From: Streptomyces lydicus
GTDB taxonomy: Bacteria > Actinomycetota > Actinomycetes > Streptomycetales > Streptomycetaceae
DNA length: 64,000 bases
Direction: 5' to 3'
Assembly: GCF_001729485.1 (NCBI RefSeq)
Contig: NZ_CP017157.1
Location: 2,046,001-2,110,000 of the forward strand
This document shows positions 26,176 through 35,137 of the stretch, in pieces. Below the pieces are notes generated by a model. That model was not told the origin of the DNA and did not search any database. It saw only the letters and a program-made list of their open reading frames with translations. The number at the start of each line of letters is the position of its first letter. The stretch's first letter is position 1. Both the position numbers and the translations under genes were made by a program.

Positions 26176-27117
26176 GTGAGCACCATTCCCGAGATCCGCA
26201 CCCTGCCCGTACCGGACGGCCTGGAGGGCGAGCGCGTCGACGCCGCGCTGGCCCGGATGTTCGGCTTCTCCCGTACGAAGGCGGCCGAGCTGGCCGCCGC
26301 CGGAAAGGTCCGGGTCGACGGGTCCGAGGTGATGAAGTCCGAGCGGGTGCACGGCGGTGCCTGGCTGGAAGTCGAGATGCCGCAGGCCGCGCCGCCCGTG
26401 GAGATCGTCGCCGAGCCCGTCGAGGGCATGGAGATCGTCCATGACGACGACGACATCGTCGTGATCGTCAAGCCGGTCGGCGTCGCCGCGCACCCCAGCC
26501 CCGGCTGGACGGGCACGACCGTCATCGGCGGGCTGGCCGCGGCCGGCTACCGCATCTCCACCTCCGGCGCCGCCGAGCGCCAGGGCATCGTGCACCGCCT
26601 GGACGTCGGCACCTCCGGCCTGATGGTCGTCGCCAAGTCCGAGCGGGCGTACACGTCCCTGAAGCGGCAGTTCAAGGAGCGCGTCCCGGACAAGCGCTAC
26701 CACGCCCTGGTGCAGGGCCACCCGGACCCGATGAGCGGCACCATCGACGCGCCCATCGGCCGGCATCCGCAGCACGACTACAAGTGGGCGGTCACCGCCG
26801 AGGGCAAGGCGTCGGTCACGCACTACGACCTGATCGAGGCATTCCGCGCGGCCAGCCTGCTCGACATCAAGCTGGAGACCGGGCGCACCCACCAGATCCG
26901 GGTGCACATGGCCGCCCACCGCCACCCCTGCGTCGGTGACCTGACCTACGGCGCGGACCCCACCCTCGCCAAGCGGCTGGGCGTCGGCCGGCAGTGGCTG
27001 CACGCGGTCCGGCTGGGCTTCGAGCACCCCTCCGACGGCCGCTGGGTCGAGTTCGAGAGCGCCTACCCGGACGATCTGCAGCAGGCCCTGGACACCGTGC
27101 GGGACGACAGCAACTGA
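26176..27117 (+). CDS. RluD-type 23S rRNA pseudouridine synthase
   Basis: Converts uridines to pseudouridine in large-subunit rRNA. 313 residues. An N-terminal S4 RNA-binding domain ([31 protein letters not shown]) is followed by the RluA-family catalytic domain with [16 protein letters not shown], where Asp143 is the nucleophile. [21 protein letters not shown] and FEHPSDG are also present. The GTG at 26176 has CATACT 6 nt before it, indicating a leaderless transcript; there is no Shine-Dalgarno sequence. The lspA-rluD pairing is common in bacteria. The precise target position in rRNA is inferred from the family. Confidence 0.92.
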   Translation: MSTIPEIRTLPVPDGLEGERVDAALARMFGFSRTKAAELAAAGKVRVDGSEVMKSERVHGGAWLEVEMPQAAPPVEIVAEPVEGMEIVHDDDDIVVIVKPVGVAAHPSPGWTGTTVIGGLAAAGYRISTSGAAERQGIVHRLDVGTSGLMVVAKSERAYTSLKRQFKERVPDKRYHALVQGHPDPMSGTIDAPIGRHPQHDYKWAVTAEGKASVTHYDLIEAFRAASLLDIKLETGRTHQIRVHMAAHRHPCVGDLTYGADPTLAKRLGVGRQWLHAVRLGFEHPSDGRWVEFESAYPDDLQQALDTVRDDSN

Positions 27118-27216
27118 CGCGGCGCATCGCGCGGGAGCGGTCACGGCGGCAACCGCCGGTGGCGTGGCACGCTGGGGACGGCAAGTGATCGAATCCGACC
27201 CCGGAGCGTAGCCACC

Positions 27217-28812
27217 GTGGACCAGCTGGCTCTGATCTTCGTCCTGCTGCTCGGAGCCGTGGTCATGGTTCCGGTCGGCGACCGGCTGGGACTTCCGTCA
27301 CCGGTGCTGATGACCCTCGCCGGCGCGGTCCTGGCACTGCTGCCGTTCGTGCCCAACGTCGAGGTGCCGCCCGAGTTCATCCTGCCGGTGGTGCTGCCGC
27401 CGCTGCTCTACGCGGCCGTGCAGCGCACCTCCTGGCGGCAGTTCACCGCCAACCTCCGGCCGATCTTCCTGCTCGCCGTGGCACTGGTCTTCGCGACCAC
27501 CGCCGCGGTCGCCGCCGTCGCCCAGGCGGTGGTGCCCGGGCTGCCGGTGGCCGCCGCGGTGGTGCTCGGCGCGCTGGTCGCCCCGCCCGACCCGGTGGCC
27601 GCGACCGCCGTCGCCGGCAAGCTCGGGCTGCCCCGCCGGATGGTCTCGATCCTGGAGGGCGAGGGGCTGTTCAACGACGTCACCGCCATCGTGCTGTACC
27701 ACGTCGCGCTCACCGCGGCGGTCAGCGGCACCTTCTCGGTGCCCGCCGCGGTCGGCTCGCTGGTGCTCTCCGCGGTGGTCGCCATGGCGGTCGGCCTGCT
27801 GCTGGGCTGGGTCACCAACAAGCTGATGGGGCTGCTCGGTGACCCGACGCTGCAGATCGGCCTGACGCTGCTGGTGCCGTTCGTCGCGTACGTCCTGGCG
27901 GAGAACTTCCGGGGCTCCGGTGTGCTCGCGGTGCTGACCTGCGCGCTGTTCCTGGCCGAGTACGCGGTCGATCCGGACGACGTGATGGGGCGGCTGGCCG
28001 GCTACACCTTCTGGGAGGTCGTCGACACCCTCGTCACCGGTGTCGCTTTCGGGCTGATCGGTCTGGAGCTGCACAACATCTTCGGGGCGGCGTCGCACCG
28101 CTGGGGCCAGCTGCTCGGCGCCGGCGCCGCCGTCGTCGGGGTGGTCGTCGGCGTCCGCCTGCTGTGGCTGCTGCCGGCCGCCTGGCTGGCCAAGCGGATG
28201 CACAAGCTCCGGGACTACGACGAGGAGATCCCGATGAGCTGGCGGGAGACGCTCATCATGTGGTGGTCGGGGATGCGCGGGGTGGCCTCGGTGGCCCTGG
28301 CCCTGGCCATTCCGTACTCGATCGACGGGGGCAACGACTTCCCGGCCCGCGACGACATCCTCTTCATCGCCTTCGCGGTGGTGCTCAGCACCCTCCTCGT
28401 CCAGGGCCTCACGCTGCCCTGGCTGGTGCGCACACTGCGGGTACGGGCCGACACCGACGCCGTCGACGCGCTGGAGCGGGAGCTGGCACTGCGGGTGATC
28501 AAGGCGTCCAAGGGGCGGCTGAAGGAGATCCTGGCGGTCGAGGAGCTGCCGGACGAGGTCAGCGAGCAGCTGGCGCGGCGCGCGCACGACATCGGTGCCC
28601 GGATCGCGCCGGAGATCGTCGACGACGAGCGCCGGGAACTCTTCGAGAAGCGGATCTCCCGGCTCAAGAAGGTGCAGCGCATCCAGAACGAGATGCTCTC
28701 CGCCGCCCGGCACGAGGTGCTGGCGGCGCGCAGCGAGCCCGGGGTGGACCCGGAGGTCGTGGACCGGGTGCTGCGCCATCTGGACGTGCGCAGCCTGCGG
28801 GGGGTGCCGTAG
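27217..28812 (+). CDS. CPA1-family Na+/H+ antiporter (NhaP-like)
   Basis: A 531-residue monovalent cation/proton antiporter. About twelve hydrophobic segments cover residues 1-415. Core motifs are PPLLYAAVQRTSWRQF, the unwound region ALVAPPDPVAATAV with Asp-containing ion site, and LEGEGLFNDVTAIVLYHVA. A conserved GLIGLEL and WWSGMRGVASVALALAIP follow, as in NhaP/YjcE. The last ~110 residues form a charged cytoplasmic tail rich in Arg/Glu. GTG at 27217 has GGAG 9 nt upstream. It is probably monocistronic or co-read with rluD (99-bp gap). Confidence 0.9.
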   Translation: MDQLALIFVLLLGAVVMVPVGDRLGLPSPVLMTLAGAVLALLPFVPNVEVPPEFILPVVLPPLLYAAVQRTSWRQFTANLRPIFLLAVALVFATTAAVAAVAQAVVPGLPVAAAVVLGALVAPPDPVAATAVAGKLGLPRRMVSILEGEGLFNDVTAIVLYHVALTAAVSGTFSVPAAVGSLVLSAVVAMAVGLLLGWVTNKLMGLLGDPTLQIGLTLLVPFVAYVLAENFRGSGVLAVLTCALFLAEYAVDPDDVMGRLAGYTFWEVVDTLVTGVAFGLIGLELHNIFGAASHRWGQLLGAGAAVVGVVVGVRLLWLLPAAWLAKRMHKLRDYDEEIPMSWRETLIMWWSGMRGVASVALALAIPYSIDGGNDFPARDDILFIAFAVVLSTLLVQGLTLPWLVRTLRVRADTDAVDALERELALRVIKASKGRLKEILAVEELPDEVSEQLARRAHDIGARIAPEIVDDERRELFEKRISRLKKVQRIQNEMLSAARHEVLAARSEPGVDPEVVDRVLRHLDVRSLRGVP

Positions 28813-28839
28813 CCCTCCCGGGCCGCCCGGCCGACCCGG

Positions 28840-28860
28840 CCGCCCGGGCCTGCCGGGCGG
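28840..28860. terminator. Hairpin between convergent antiporter and MscS genes
   Basis: CCGCCCGG (28840-28847) and CCGGGCGG (28853-28860) pair across a 5-nt loop in the 58-bp gap between two gene ends. It is a likely bidirectional terminator of GC-rich type without T-tract. Confidence 0.5.
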
Positions 28861-28870
28861 CGCGGCCGGG

Positions 28871-29941
28871 TCAGCGCTCCGGCAGCTCCCCGACCCGGTC
28901 CAGCGGCGCCGGTGCGGTGCTGATCCGCGGCAGCGCGTAGGGGTGCTCGGTCCGCAGCCATTCGAGCAGCTGCTCGCGGACCGTGCAGCGCACCGTCCAT
29001 ATGGCGTCCGAGTCCCGGGCGGTGACCAGCGCCCGCACCACGACCGTGGTGGGCGTGGTGTCGGTGACCACCAGGCTCCAGGACCTGGCGTCCCACTCCG
29101 GGCACTCCTGGAGGATCTCCAGCAGCCGCTGCCGCATCTTCTCCACCGGCGCGCTGTGATCGAGGTGGAACAGCACCGTGCCGGTCATCTGGGCCCCGCC
29201 GCGCGACCAGTTCTCGAACGGCTTGCCGGTGAAGTACGACACCGGCATGGTGATCCGCCGCTCGTCCCACGTCCGCACGGTCAGGAACGTCAGGGTGATC
29301 TCCTCGACGGTGCCCCATTCGCCGTCCACCACGACGGTGTCGCCGATGCGGACCATGTCGCCGAAGGCGATCTGCAGCCCGGCGAAGAGGTTGCCGAGGG
29401 TGGACTGGGCGGCGATACCGGCGACGATGCCCAGCAGCCCGGCGGACGCCAGCACGGACGTGCCGAACGCCTGCATCGCCGGGAACGTCAGCAGCATCGA
29501 GGCCGCCGCGACGACGATCACCACGGCCGTGACCACCCGCTGGATCAGCGTGACCTGGGTGCGCACGCGCCGCACCCGTGCGATGTCCCGGGCGCCCGCC
29601 GCGTAGCGCGAGTACGACGACTCGACGATCGCCGCCGCCGCGCGCACCACCAGCCAGGCGGTGGCCGCGATCAGCACCAGCGTCAGCACCTGGCCGATGC
29701 CCGCCGCGTGCTCCTTCGCGGCCGCCAGCCCGGTCTGGTCGTACGAGCCGCGCAGCAGCGCCGCGCAGAGGACACCCTGCAGCGGTATCCGGCAGCGGCG
29801 CAGCAGCCCCCACAGCGGGGTCTCCGGGTGGGCGGTGTCGATCCTGCGCAGCGCCCGGTCTGCGAGCCAGACCAGGACGAGGGTGAGCAGGATCGAGCCG
29901 CCGATGACGGCGATCGGTCGCAGCACGTCCTCCACGGACAC
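28871..29941 (-). CDS. MscS-family mechanosensitive ion channel
   Basis: A 356-residue small-conductance mechanosensitive channel homologue that would release solutes on hypo-osmotic shock. Four hydrophobic segments are visible; the pore-lining helix and start of the beta domain read GIVAGIAAQSTLGNLFAGLQIAFGDMVRIGDTVVVDGEWGTVEEI, the family signature. The beta domain continues with RRITMPVSYFTGKPFENWSR. GTG at 29941 is preceded by GAGGAGG; a second in-frame GTG lies two codons further in. It is divergent from the dienelactone hydrolase gene. Confidence 0.92.
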   Translation of the reverse strand: MSVEDVLRPIAVIGGSILLTLVLVWLADRALRRIDTAHPETPLWGLLRRCRIPLQGVLCAALLRGSYDQTGLAAAKEHAAGIGQVLTLVLIAATAWLVVRAAAAIVESSYSRYAAGARDIARVRRVRTQVTLIQRVVTAVVIVVAAASMLLTFPAMQAFGTSVLASAGLLGIVAGIAAQSTLGNLFAGLQIAFGDMVRIGDTVVVDGEWGTVEEITLTFLTVRTWDERRITMPVSYFTGKPFENWSRGGAQMTGTVLFHLDHSAPVEKMRQRLLEILQECPEWDARSWSLVVTDTTPTTVVVRALVTARDSDAIWTVRCTVREQLLEWLRTEHPYALPRISTAPAPLDRVGELPER

Positions 29942-30046
29942 GGGAATCCTCCTCGGGGTGGGATGCACTCTGGTGTGCTGGTACCCGGTCCCACCGACCG
30001 TAACTGGCACGATGGGTCACAACGAACCGATCCAGGGAGTGATGCA

Positions 30047-30652
30047 GTGCCGGCCTCCGCCGAGCCCGCGACCAGCGGGCCCTTGACGATTGTGCTGTTC
30101 CATTCGGTGTGCGGGCTGCGCCCCGCGGTGCACGCCGCGGCGGACCGGCTGCGCGCCGCGGGACACGAGGTGATCGTCCCCGACCTGTTCGACGGCCGGA
30201 CCGCCGGATCGGTGCCGGACGGCATCCTGATCAAGGACGAGATCGGCAAGGAGGAACTGCTCAAGCGCGCCATCACGGCCGTCGCGCCGTACTCCGACCG
30301 CGGGGTGGTCTACGCCGGTTTCTCCTTCGGCGGCTCGGTCGCCCAGACCCTCGCGCTGGGCGACGAGAAGACCCGCGGGCTGCTCCTGCTGCACGGCACC
30401 TCCGACATCGCCGAGGGCGCGGTCGCCGAGGACCTGCCGGTGCAGCTGCACGTCGCCGACCCGGACCCGTACGAGCCGCACGACTGGCTGAACGCCTGGT
30501 ACCTGCAGATGCGCCGGGCCGGCGCGGACGTAGAGGTGTTCCGCTACGCCGGCGCCGGCCATCTCTTCACCGACCCGGACCTGCCGGACCACGACGCCGA
30601 GGCGGCGGAGAGCGCCTGGAAGGTGGCCCTGGGATTCCTGGCCGATCTGTGA
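30047..30652 (+). CDS. Dienelactone hydrolase family alpha/beta hydrolase
   Basis: A 201-residue alpha/beta hydrolase. The strand-turn-helix around the nucleophile reads VVYAGFSFGGSVAQTLA; the nucleophile position is Ser in GFSFGG rather than the Cys of classical dienelactone hydrolases. The acid residue probably lies in VADPDPYEPHDW and the catalytic His in GAGHLFTDPDLPDHD. N-terminal VLFHSVCGLRPAVHAAADRLRAAGHEVIVPDLFDG is family-typical. GTG at 30047 follows GGGAG at 8 nt. Its end is only 4 bp from the end of the convergent phosphatase gene. The substrate is unknown. Confidence 0.85.
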   Translation: MPASAEPATSGPLTIVLFHSVCGLRPAVHAAADRLRAAGHEVIVPDLFDGRTAGSVPDGILIKDEIGKEELLKRAITAVAPYSDRGVVYAGFSFGGSVAQTLALGDEKTRGLLLLHGTSDIAEGAVAEDLPVQLHVADPDPYEPHDWLNAWYLQMRRAGADVEVFRYAGAGHLFTDPDLPDHDAEAAESAWKVALGFLADL

Positions 30653-30656
30653 GCTG

Positions 30657-32300
30657 CTAGACGACCGGCCCGTCCGCCCGCTCCACCTGCCGGCTGCCGG
30701 TCAGGGTGCGGTACGAGCGCAGGTGCTTGCTGGTGGCGGCGGGGTCGGTCTTGTCCGAGACGGCGAAGTAGTCCATCTGGGTGCGCGCGGCGGTGACGTC
30801 CAGGACGCCGTAGCCGTGCGAGTCCATGTCCAGCCACTTCACGTGCCGGTTGGCGGCCCGGATGGCGGCGACGCCGACCAGCGAGACCGTGTGCGGGGCG
30901 ACGTGCAGGAAGTCGTCCACGTTGTCGGAGGTGACGGAGGTGACCACGAACTCCGTCGCCACCGGCCGGGTGGCCGGGTAGGTCGCCGCCTCCAGGGGCA
31001 CGTCGTTGGCCCAGGCCATGTGGATGTCGCCGGTCAGGAAGACGGTGTTGTCGATGCCGCGGTCGCTGAGGTGACCGAGCAGCTCGCGGCGGTCGTCGGT
31101 GTAGCCGTCCCACTGGTCGGTGTTGATCGCCAGGCCCTCCTTGGGGACGCCGAGGATCTCGGCGAGCGGGCCGAGCAGGTGCGCGGGCACCGAGCCGAAC
31201 GCCACCTGCGAGATCATCACCGAGGTGCCGACCAGCCGCCAGGCGGTGTCGGAGCGCTCCAGGCCGGCCTTGAGCCAGTCCAGCTGGGCCCGGCCGGTGA
31301 TCGTCCGGCTCGGGTCGTCGACCGCGCCGCTGCCCGGCTTCGCCTGCTCGTCGCGGAACGACCGCAGGTCCAGCAGGTGCAGATCGGCCAGGGTGCCGAA
31401 GCGCAGCCGGCGGTAGGTGGTGCCGGCGATCGACGGGCGCACCGGCATCCACTCGAAGTACGCCTGCTTGGCCGCTGCCATCCGCGCGGACCAGGGGCCC
31501 TCGGTGTCCGGGGTGTGGTTGACCGCGCCGCCCTTCCAGGCGTTGTCGGCGAACTCGTGGTCGTCCCAGATGGCGATGACCGGGTGGGTGGCGTGCATGG
31601 CCAGCGCGTCCGGGTCGGCCTTGTGGGCGCCGTGCCGGACGCGGTAGTCGGCGAGGGTGAGCAGCTCGTGGGCGGGGGAGTGCGGGCGGACCACGTACTT
31701 GAAGTCCGGGTACTCGCCCGACTTGTACTCGTAGAGGTAGTCGCCGAGGTGCAGCACCGCGTCCAGCTCGGTACGGGCGGCCAGGTGACGGTATGCCGAG
31801 AAGTAGCCGGACTCCCAGTTGGCGCAGGAGACCACGCCGAAGCGGACGTTGCCGGCCGCGGTGTCGTGCGCGGGGGCGGTGCGGGTGCGGCCGACGGGGG
31901 AGTGCCCGCCGCCGGCGGTGAAGCGGTAGTAGTAGGTGGTGGCCGGGCGCAGGCCGCGGACGTCGGCCTTGACGGTGTGGTCGCGGTCCGCGGCGGTGGT
32001 CACCCTGCCGTGTGCGACGACGGTGGTGAAGCCCTTGTCGCTCGCCACCTCCCACGCGACCTCGGTGGCCGGTCCGCGGCCGGAGCCCGGGGTGGCCGAC
32101 GGCGTGGGGGTGACCCGGGTCCACAGCAGGACGCCGTCCGGGAGGGGGTCACCGGAGGCGACCCCGTGCTGGAAGAACTGGCCCTGTTCCGCGGCCTGTT
32201 GGGCGTGCGCGGCGGTGGCGCCGGCGAACGGCAGGAGGGCGGCGGTGGCGGCTACGGCCGTAACGGCGGAGCGGCGTGATATCTGGTCATGAGCGGTCAC
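30657..32300 (-). CDS. PhoD-type secreted alkaline phosphatase/phosphodiesterase
   Basis: A 547-residue exported metallophosphoesterase. The N-terminus has a Tat signal ([27 protein letters not shown]) with probable cleavage after AHA near residue 33. An N-terminal fibronectin-like PhoD domain ([21 protein letters not shown]) is followed by the metal-binding core [21 protein letters not shown] and [10 protein letters not shown]. PhoD enzymes use Fe3+/Ca2+ and hydrolyse phosphomonoesters and phosphodiesters outside the cell. GTG at 32300 follows AAGGTGAG. No convincing PHO box is visible in the 121-bp upstream gap. Confidence 0.93.
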   Translation of the reverse strand: MTAHDQISRRSAVTAVAATAALLPFAGATAAHAQQAAEQGQFFQHGVASGDPLPDGVLLWTRVTPTPSATPGSGRGPATEVAWEVASDKGFTTVVAHGRVTTAADRDHTVKADVRGLRPATTYYYRFTAGGGHSPVGRTRTAPAHDTAAGNVRFGVVSCANWESGYFSAYRHLAARTELDAVLHLGDYLYEYKSGEYPDFKYVVRPHSPAHELLTLADYRVRHGAHKADPDALAMHATHPVIAIWDDHEFADNAWKGGAVNHTPDTEGPWSARMAAAKQAYFEWMPVRPSIAGTTYRRLRFGTLADLHLLDLRSFRDEQAKPGSGAVDDPSRTITGRAQLDWLKAGLERSDTAWRLVGTSVMISQVAFGSVPAHLLGPLAEILGVPKEGLAINTDQWDGYTDDRRELLGHLSDRGIDNTVFLTGDIHMAWANDVPLEAATYPATRPVATEFVVTSVTSDNVDDFLHVAPHTVSLVGVAAIRAANRHVKWLDMDSHGYGVLDVTAARTQMDYFAVSDKTDPAATSKHLRSYRTLTGSRQVERADGPVV

Positions 32301-32397
32301 GGGCGCTCACCTTACTGGCCGGTAGGACGTCAACGGGAGGGCGATTCCCGGGATTTCCGAGAATTCGCCCTCTCGTCCCCGTGCCGTAAGGGTGCCG

Positions 32398-32415
32398 GGC
32401 CCGCTCTCGCGGGCC
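32398..32415 (-). terminator. Terminator after first DsbA-like gene
   Basis: GGCCCGC (32398-32404) and GCGGGCC (32409-32415) form a 7-bp stem with a TCTC loop, a few bases past the stop codon on the minus strand. A second, longer imperfect hairpin with GAGGGCGA/TCGCCCTC arms lies a little further at about 32337-32373. Confidence 0.6.
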
Positions 32416-32421
32416 GGCCGC

Positions 32422-33339
32422 TCAGTGACCGCCCGTCGGGTCCTTCTCGCCCTCGCGGATGCCCTTCCCGCCGCCGGAGCCCTTGCCGGCCCCCGTGCCC
32501 TTCGCCGGGCCGAACTCCTTGTCGATCATCTTCTTGAAGTTGGCCAGCGCGAGCTGGTTGTACTGCGCCTGCGTCATCTGACGCTGCGGGATCTGGTCCA
32601 TCACCAGCTTCTTGTCGCCGTGCATGAACGTCGGCGTGCCCTTGACGCCCTTGCGGCCGAAGAGCGCGGTCATGTCCATCGTCCAGCGGTCGTAGGTGCC
32701 CTTCTTGACCGCCGTCTCGAACGCCTTGTTGTTCTTCAGCTCCGGCACGTCCGCGGCGACCTTGAGCAGCTCGGAGTCCTTGGCGTAGAGGTCCTCGCGC
32801 TCATCGGGGTGGTACTTGGTGGAGTACAGCGCGGTCTTGAACTTCAAGAACGCCTCCGGGCTGACGTTCAGCGCGGCACCGAGCGCGCTCAGCGCGTTCT
32901 TCGAGCCCTCGCCGCCCTGCATGCCGTCGATGAACGAGTACATCGTGTAACGGACCTTGTAGCGGCCGTCCTTGATGTCCTTCAGCAGCGCCGGGCCGCT
33001 GCTCTGCTCGAACGCGGCACACGCCGGGCAGCGGACGTCCTCGAAGACCTCCAGCGTCTGGGTGGCCTTCGGGTCACCTATCAGGATCTCGGTGTGGTCC
33101 TTGCCCTGGGTGTGCGCCGGTGCGACCTGCGGGGCCTCCTTGGCGGCCTCCCAGCCGGTCGGCTCGTTGGCCTTCATCACGGCGAAGCCGATGCCGCCGG
33201 CCACGGCCAGCACGCCGACGACCGAGACCGCCACGACGAGCTGGCGGCGCATCCGGTCCTTCTTCTTCTGGCGCTCGCGCTCGGCCCGGATGCGTTCGCG
33301 GGCCGCGGTCTTGCTCGCCTGGCTGTTACGGGTGCTCAT
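32422..33339 (-). CDS. Membrane-anchored DsbA-like thioredoxin-fold protein (copy 1)
   Basis: A 305-residue protein with a basic cytoplasmic N-terminus (many Arg/Lys to residue 32), one membrane anchor at about 33-55, and an extracytoplasmic DsbA/thioredoxin_4 domain. The redox motif is CPAC (Cys104, Cys107) in FEDVRCPACAAFEQ; GTPTF supplies the cis-proline loop. A helical insert ALYSTKYHPDEREDLYAKDSELL follows, and the C-terminus is Gly/Lys-rich. It should catalyse thiol-disulfide exchange in secreted proteins. ATG at 33339 has AGGGGA upstream. It lies 40 bp behind a five-span membrane protein; the pair is a paralogue of the pair at 34174-35806. Confidence 0.87.
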   Translation of the reverse strand: MSTRNSQASKTAARERIRAERERQKKKDRMRRQLVVAVSVVGVLAVAGGIGFAVMKANEPTGWEAAKEAPQVAPAHTQGKDHTEILIGDPKATQTLEVFEDVRCPACAAFEQSSGPALLKDIKDGRYKVRYTMYSFIDGMQGGEGSKNALSALGAALNVSPEAFLKFKTALYSTKYHPDEREDLYAKDSELLKVAADVPELKNNKAFETAVKKGTYDRWTMDMTALFGRKGVKGTPTFMHGDKKLVMDQIPQRQMTQAQYNQLALANFKKMIDKEFGPAKGTGAGKGSGGGKGIREGEKDPTGGH

Positions 33340-33379
33340 GGGGGGTCCCCTCAAGGGTCTGACGGCTCGTACGGACTGG

Positions 33380-34072
33380 TCAGGCGGCGGCCGTACGGGG
33401 AGGGCCGCGGCGCCGTACGCAGTGCACGAGGAGGGGGAGCGGGCGGGCCGGCGGCAGCGGGCGCAGCGGGCGGATCCGCCGGCGGGGCGGGAGGGCCGCG
33501 GCGCCGGCCACCGCCACCGCGGTCAGCAGGGGCCGGAAGGTGGCGGTCGCGGCGGTGCGCAGCAGGGCGTCCAGCGCGGCGTCGCCGCGGTGCAGCCAGC
33601 CGGCGGCGAGCAGCCCCACCGCGAGGTGCGCGGCGAGCAGCAGCCAGGGGGCCGCGGCCGGCGGCAGCGGAACGGCCGGCCGGCCGGGCGCCCCGGCCAG
33701 CGGGGTGCCCAACTCGCCGCCCCGGCACAGCAGATGCACCCCGACCGAGCGCAGCGGGCCGGCGAGCGGGCCGCCGGCCGGGCCGTAGCAGGTGTGCTGC
33801 CCGGCGGTGAAGACGGTGTCCGCGGCCAGCTCCAGCGGTACCAGCAGCGCGGCGACGGCACGGTAGCCGCGCCGCCGGCCGGTCAGCGCGTAGGCCGCGG
33901 CGAACACCCCGGCGCAGACCGCGACGACCGTCGCGGGCGGCAACGGGGTGTGCGACAGCAGGACATGGGAGGTCGCGGACAGCGTGGTGCACAGCGCGGT
34001 GAACAGCGCCGCCCGCGCCACCCTGAGTTCCGCCCACGGCGCGGCCCCCGGGCGCGCTCCCCTCGCCTGCAT
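33380..34072 (-). CDS. Polytopic membrane protein, partner of DsbA-like protein (copy 1)
   Basis: A 230-residue protein with about five hydrophobic segments. No named family is recognised with certainty. It aligns along its length with the copy at 35138-35806: RAALFTALC, HVLLS-PLPPATV, LVPLELAADTVF, GQHTCYG, GPLAGPLRS-GV-LLC, LLLAAHLAVGLLAAGWL-RG-AAL and the C-terminal LLVHCVRRRGPP. Conserved Cys95 (HTCYG) and Cys116 (LLC) lie in one loop, 21 residues apart, as might suit a disulfide exchange role. Start ATG 34072 is chosen by alignment with the paralogue; upstream in-frame ATG at 34123 is possible. No ribosome binding site is clear. Confidence 0.7.
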   Translation of the reverse strand: MQARGARPGAAPWAELRVARAALFTALCTTLSATSHVLLSHTPLPPATVVAVCAGVFAAAYALTGRRRGYRAVAALLVPLELAADTVFTAGQHTCYGPAGGPLAGPLRSVGVHLLCRGGELGTPLAGAPGRPAVPLPPAAAPWLLLAAHLAVGLLAAGWLHRGDAALDALLRTAATATFRPLLTAVAVAGAAALPPRRRIRPLRPLPPARPLPLLVHCVRRRGPPRTAAA

Positions 34073-34173
34073 GGGCGGGAGTCTGCCATGTGCACGACGG
34101 CAGCCCGGGTCAAGATTTGGCATCGGCCGGCGTGCGGTCCGCACGCCGGCCGGGGGTCACGGCTGTGACCGGG

Positions 34174-35037
34174 TCACTTCTTCAGCTCCTTGTCGACCAT
34201 GGAGTTGAACGTGGGCACGGTCGACGGGGCCACCTTGCCCTGGGCGCTGTCCGTGCCGATCACGGTGTCGTTGACCTTCAGCGTCGGGGTGCTGGCGACT
34301 TCCTTGTGCCCGTTGAACTCGGTGGACATCTCCAGCGCCCACCGGTCGAACGTGCCGCCCTTGACGTCCTTCTGGAAGGCCGCGTTGCCCTTGAGCGCCG
34401 GCACGGTGTCGGCGACCTTGATCAGGTAGCTGTCGTCGGCGAACTTGTCCGGACCGGTCTCGTCCGGGTGGTACGTCTTGGAGTACAGCGCGTACTTGTA
34501 CTTCAGGAAGGCGTCCGGGCTGACGTTGAGCGCGGCGCCCATCGCGGACAGCGCGTTCTTGGAGCCGGTGCCCTTGAGGTTGGTGTCGAGGAACGTGCCC
34601 AGGTGGTAGGTGGCCTTGTACCGGCCGTCCTTGATGTCCTTCTCGACGGTCGCGCCGACGTTCTGCTCGAAGTTGGCGCAGCCGGGGCAGCGCGGGTCCT
34701 CGAAGAGGCTGAGGGTGTTCTTGGCGTCCGGCTTGCCGATCACGACGGTGGTGCCGTTGGCGCCGGAGGTGTTGGCCGGCTTGACGAGCTTGGCCTTGGC
34801 GGCCTTCGCCCAGACCTGGCTGCCGCCCGCGCTGTCGGCGGCGGTGCCGCCCGAGTCGCCGCCGCCCGAGTTCGTGACCGCTACCCCGATACCACCGGCT
34901 ATGGCCAGGACGGCGACGATCGCACCGCCGACGATCAGCTGCCGGCGGACCTTCTCCTTCTTCGCCTGCCGTGCACGCTCCGCGCGCAGCCGCTCGCGGG
35001 CTGCCTGCTTGTTGGCCTGGTTGTTGCGGTTGCTCAT
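34174..35037 (-). CDS. Membrane-anchored DsbA-like thioredoxin-fold protein (copy 2)
   Basis: A 287-residue paralogue of the protein at 32422-33339. It has a basic N-terminus (SNRNNQANKQAARERLRAER), a membrane anchor at about 33-55, a Gly/Ser-rich spacer, then the thioredoxin fold. Its redox motif is CPGC (Cys117, Cys120) in FEDPRCPGCANFEQ; STPTL carries the cis-proline. The central part KDIKDGRYKATYHLGTFLDTNLKGTGSKNALSAMGAALNVSPDAFLKYKYALYSKTYHPDE closely matches copy 1. ATG at 35037 is selected because the basic-tail start mirrors copy 1. It follows its own membrane-protein partner by 100 bp. Confidence 0.87.
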   Translation of the reverse strand: MSNRNNQANKQAARERLRAERARQAKKEKVRRQLIVGGAIVAVLAIAGGIGVAVTNSGGGDSGGTAADSAGGSQVWAKAAKAKLVKPANTSGANGTTVVIGKPDAKNTLSLFEDPRCPGCANFEQNVGATVEKDIKDGRYKATYHLGTFLDTNLKGTGSKNALSAMGAALNVSPDAFLKYKYALYSKTYHPDETGPDKFADDSYLIKVADTVPALKGNAAFQKDVKGGTFDRWALEMSTEFNGHKEVASTPTLKVNDTVIGTDSAQGKVAPSTVPTFNSMVDKELKK

Positions 35038-35137
35038 GACTGTTCCTGCTCCGTGAAGATCCGTGGGACATCGGGATGTGGTGTGCGTGCCGTCGAAGGC
35101 GTACGCGCGCCGCGCGGCCGGACCGGAGAGCCGGTGG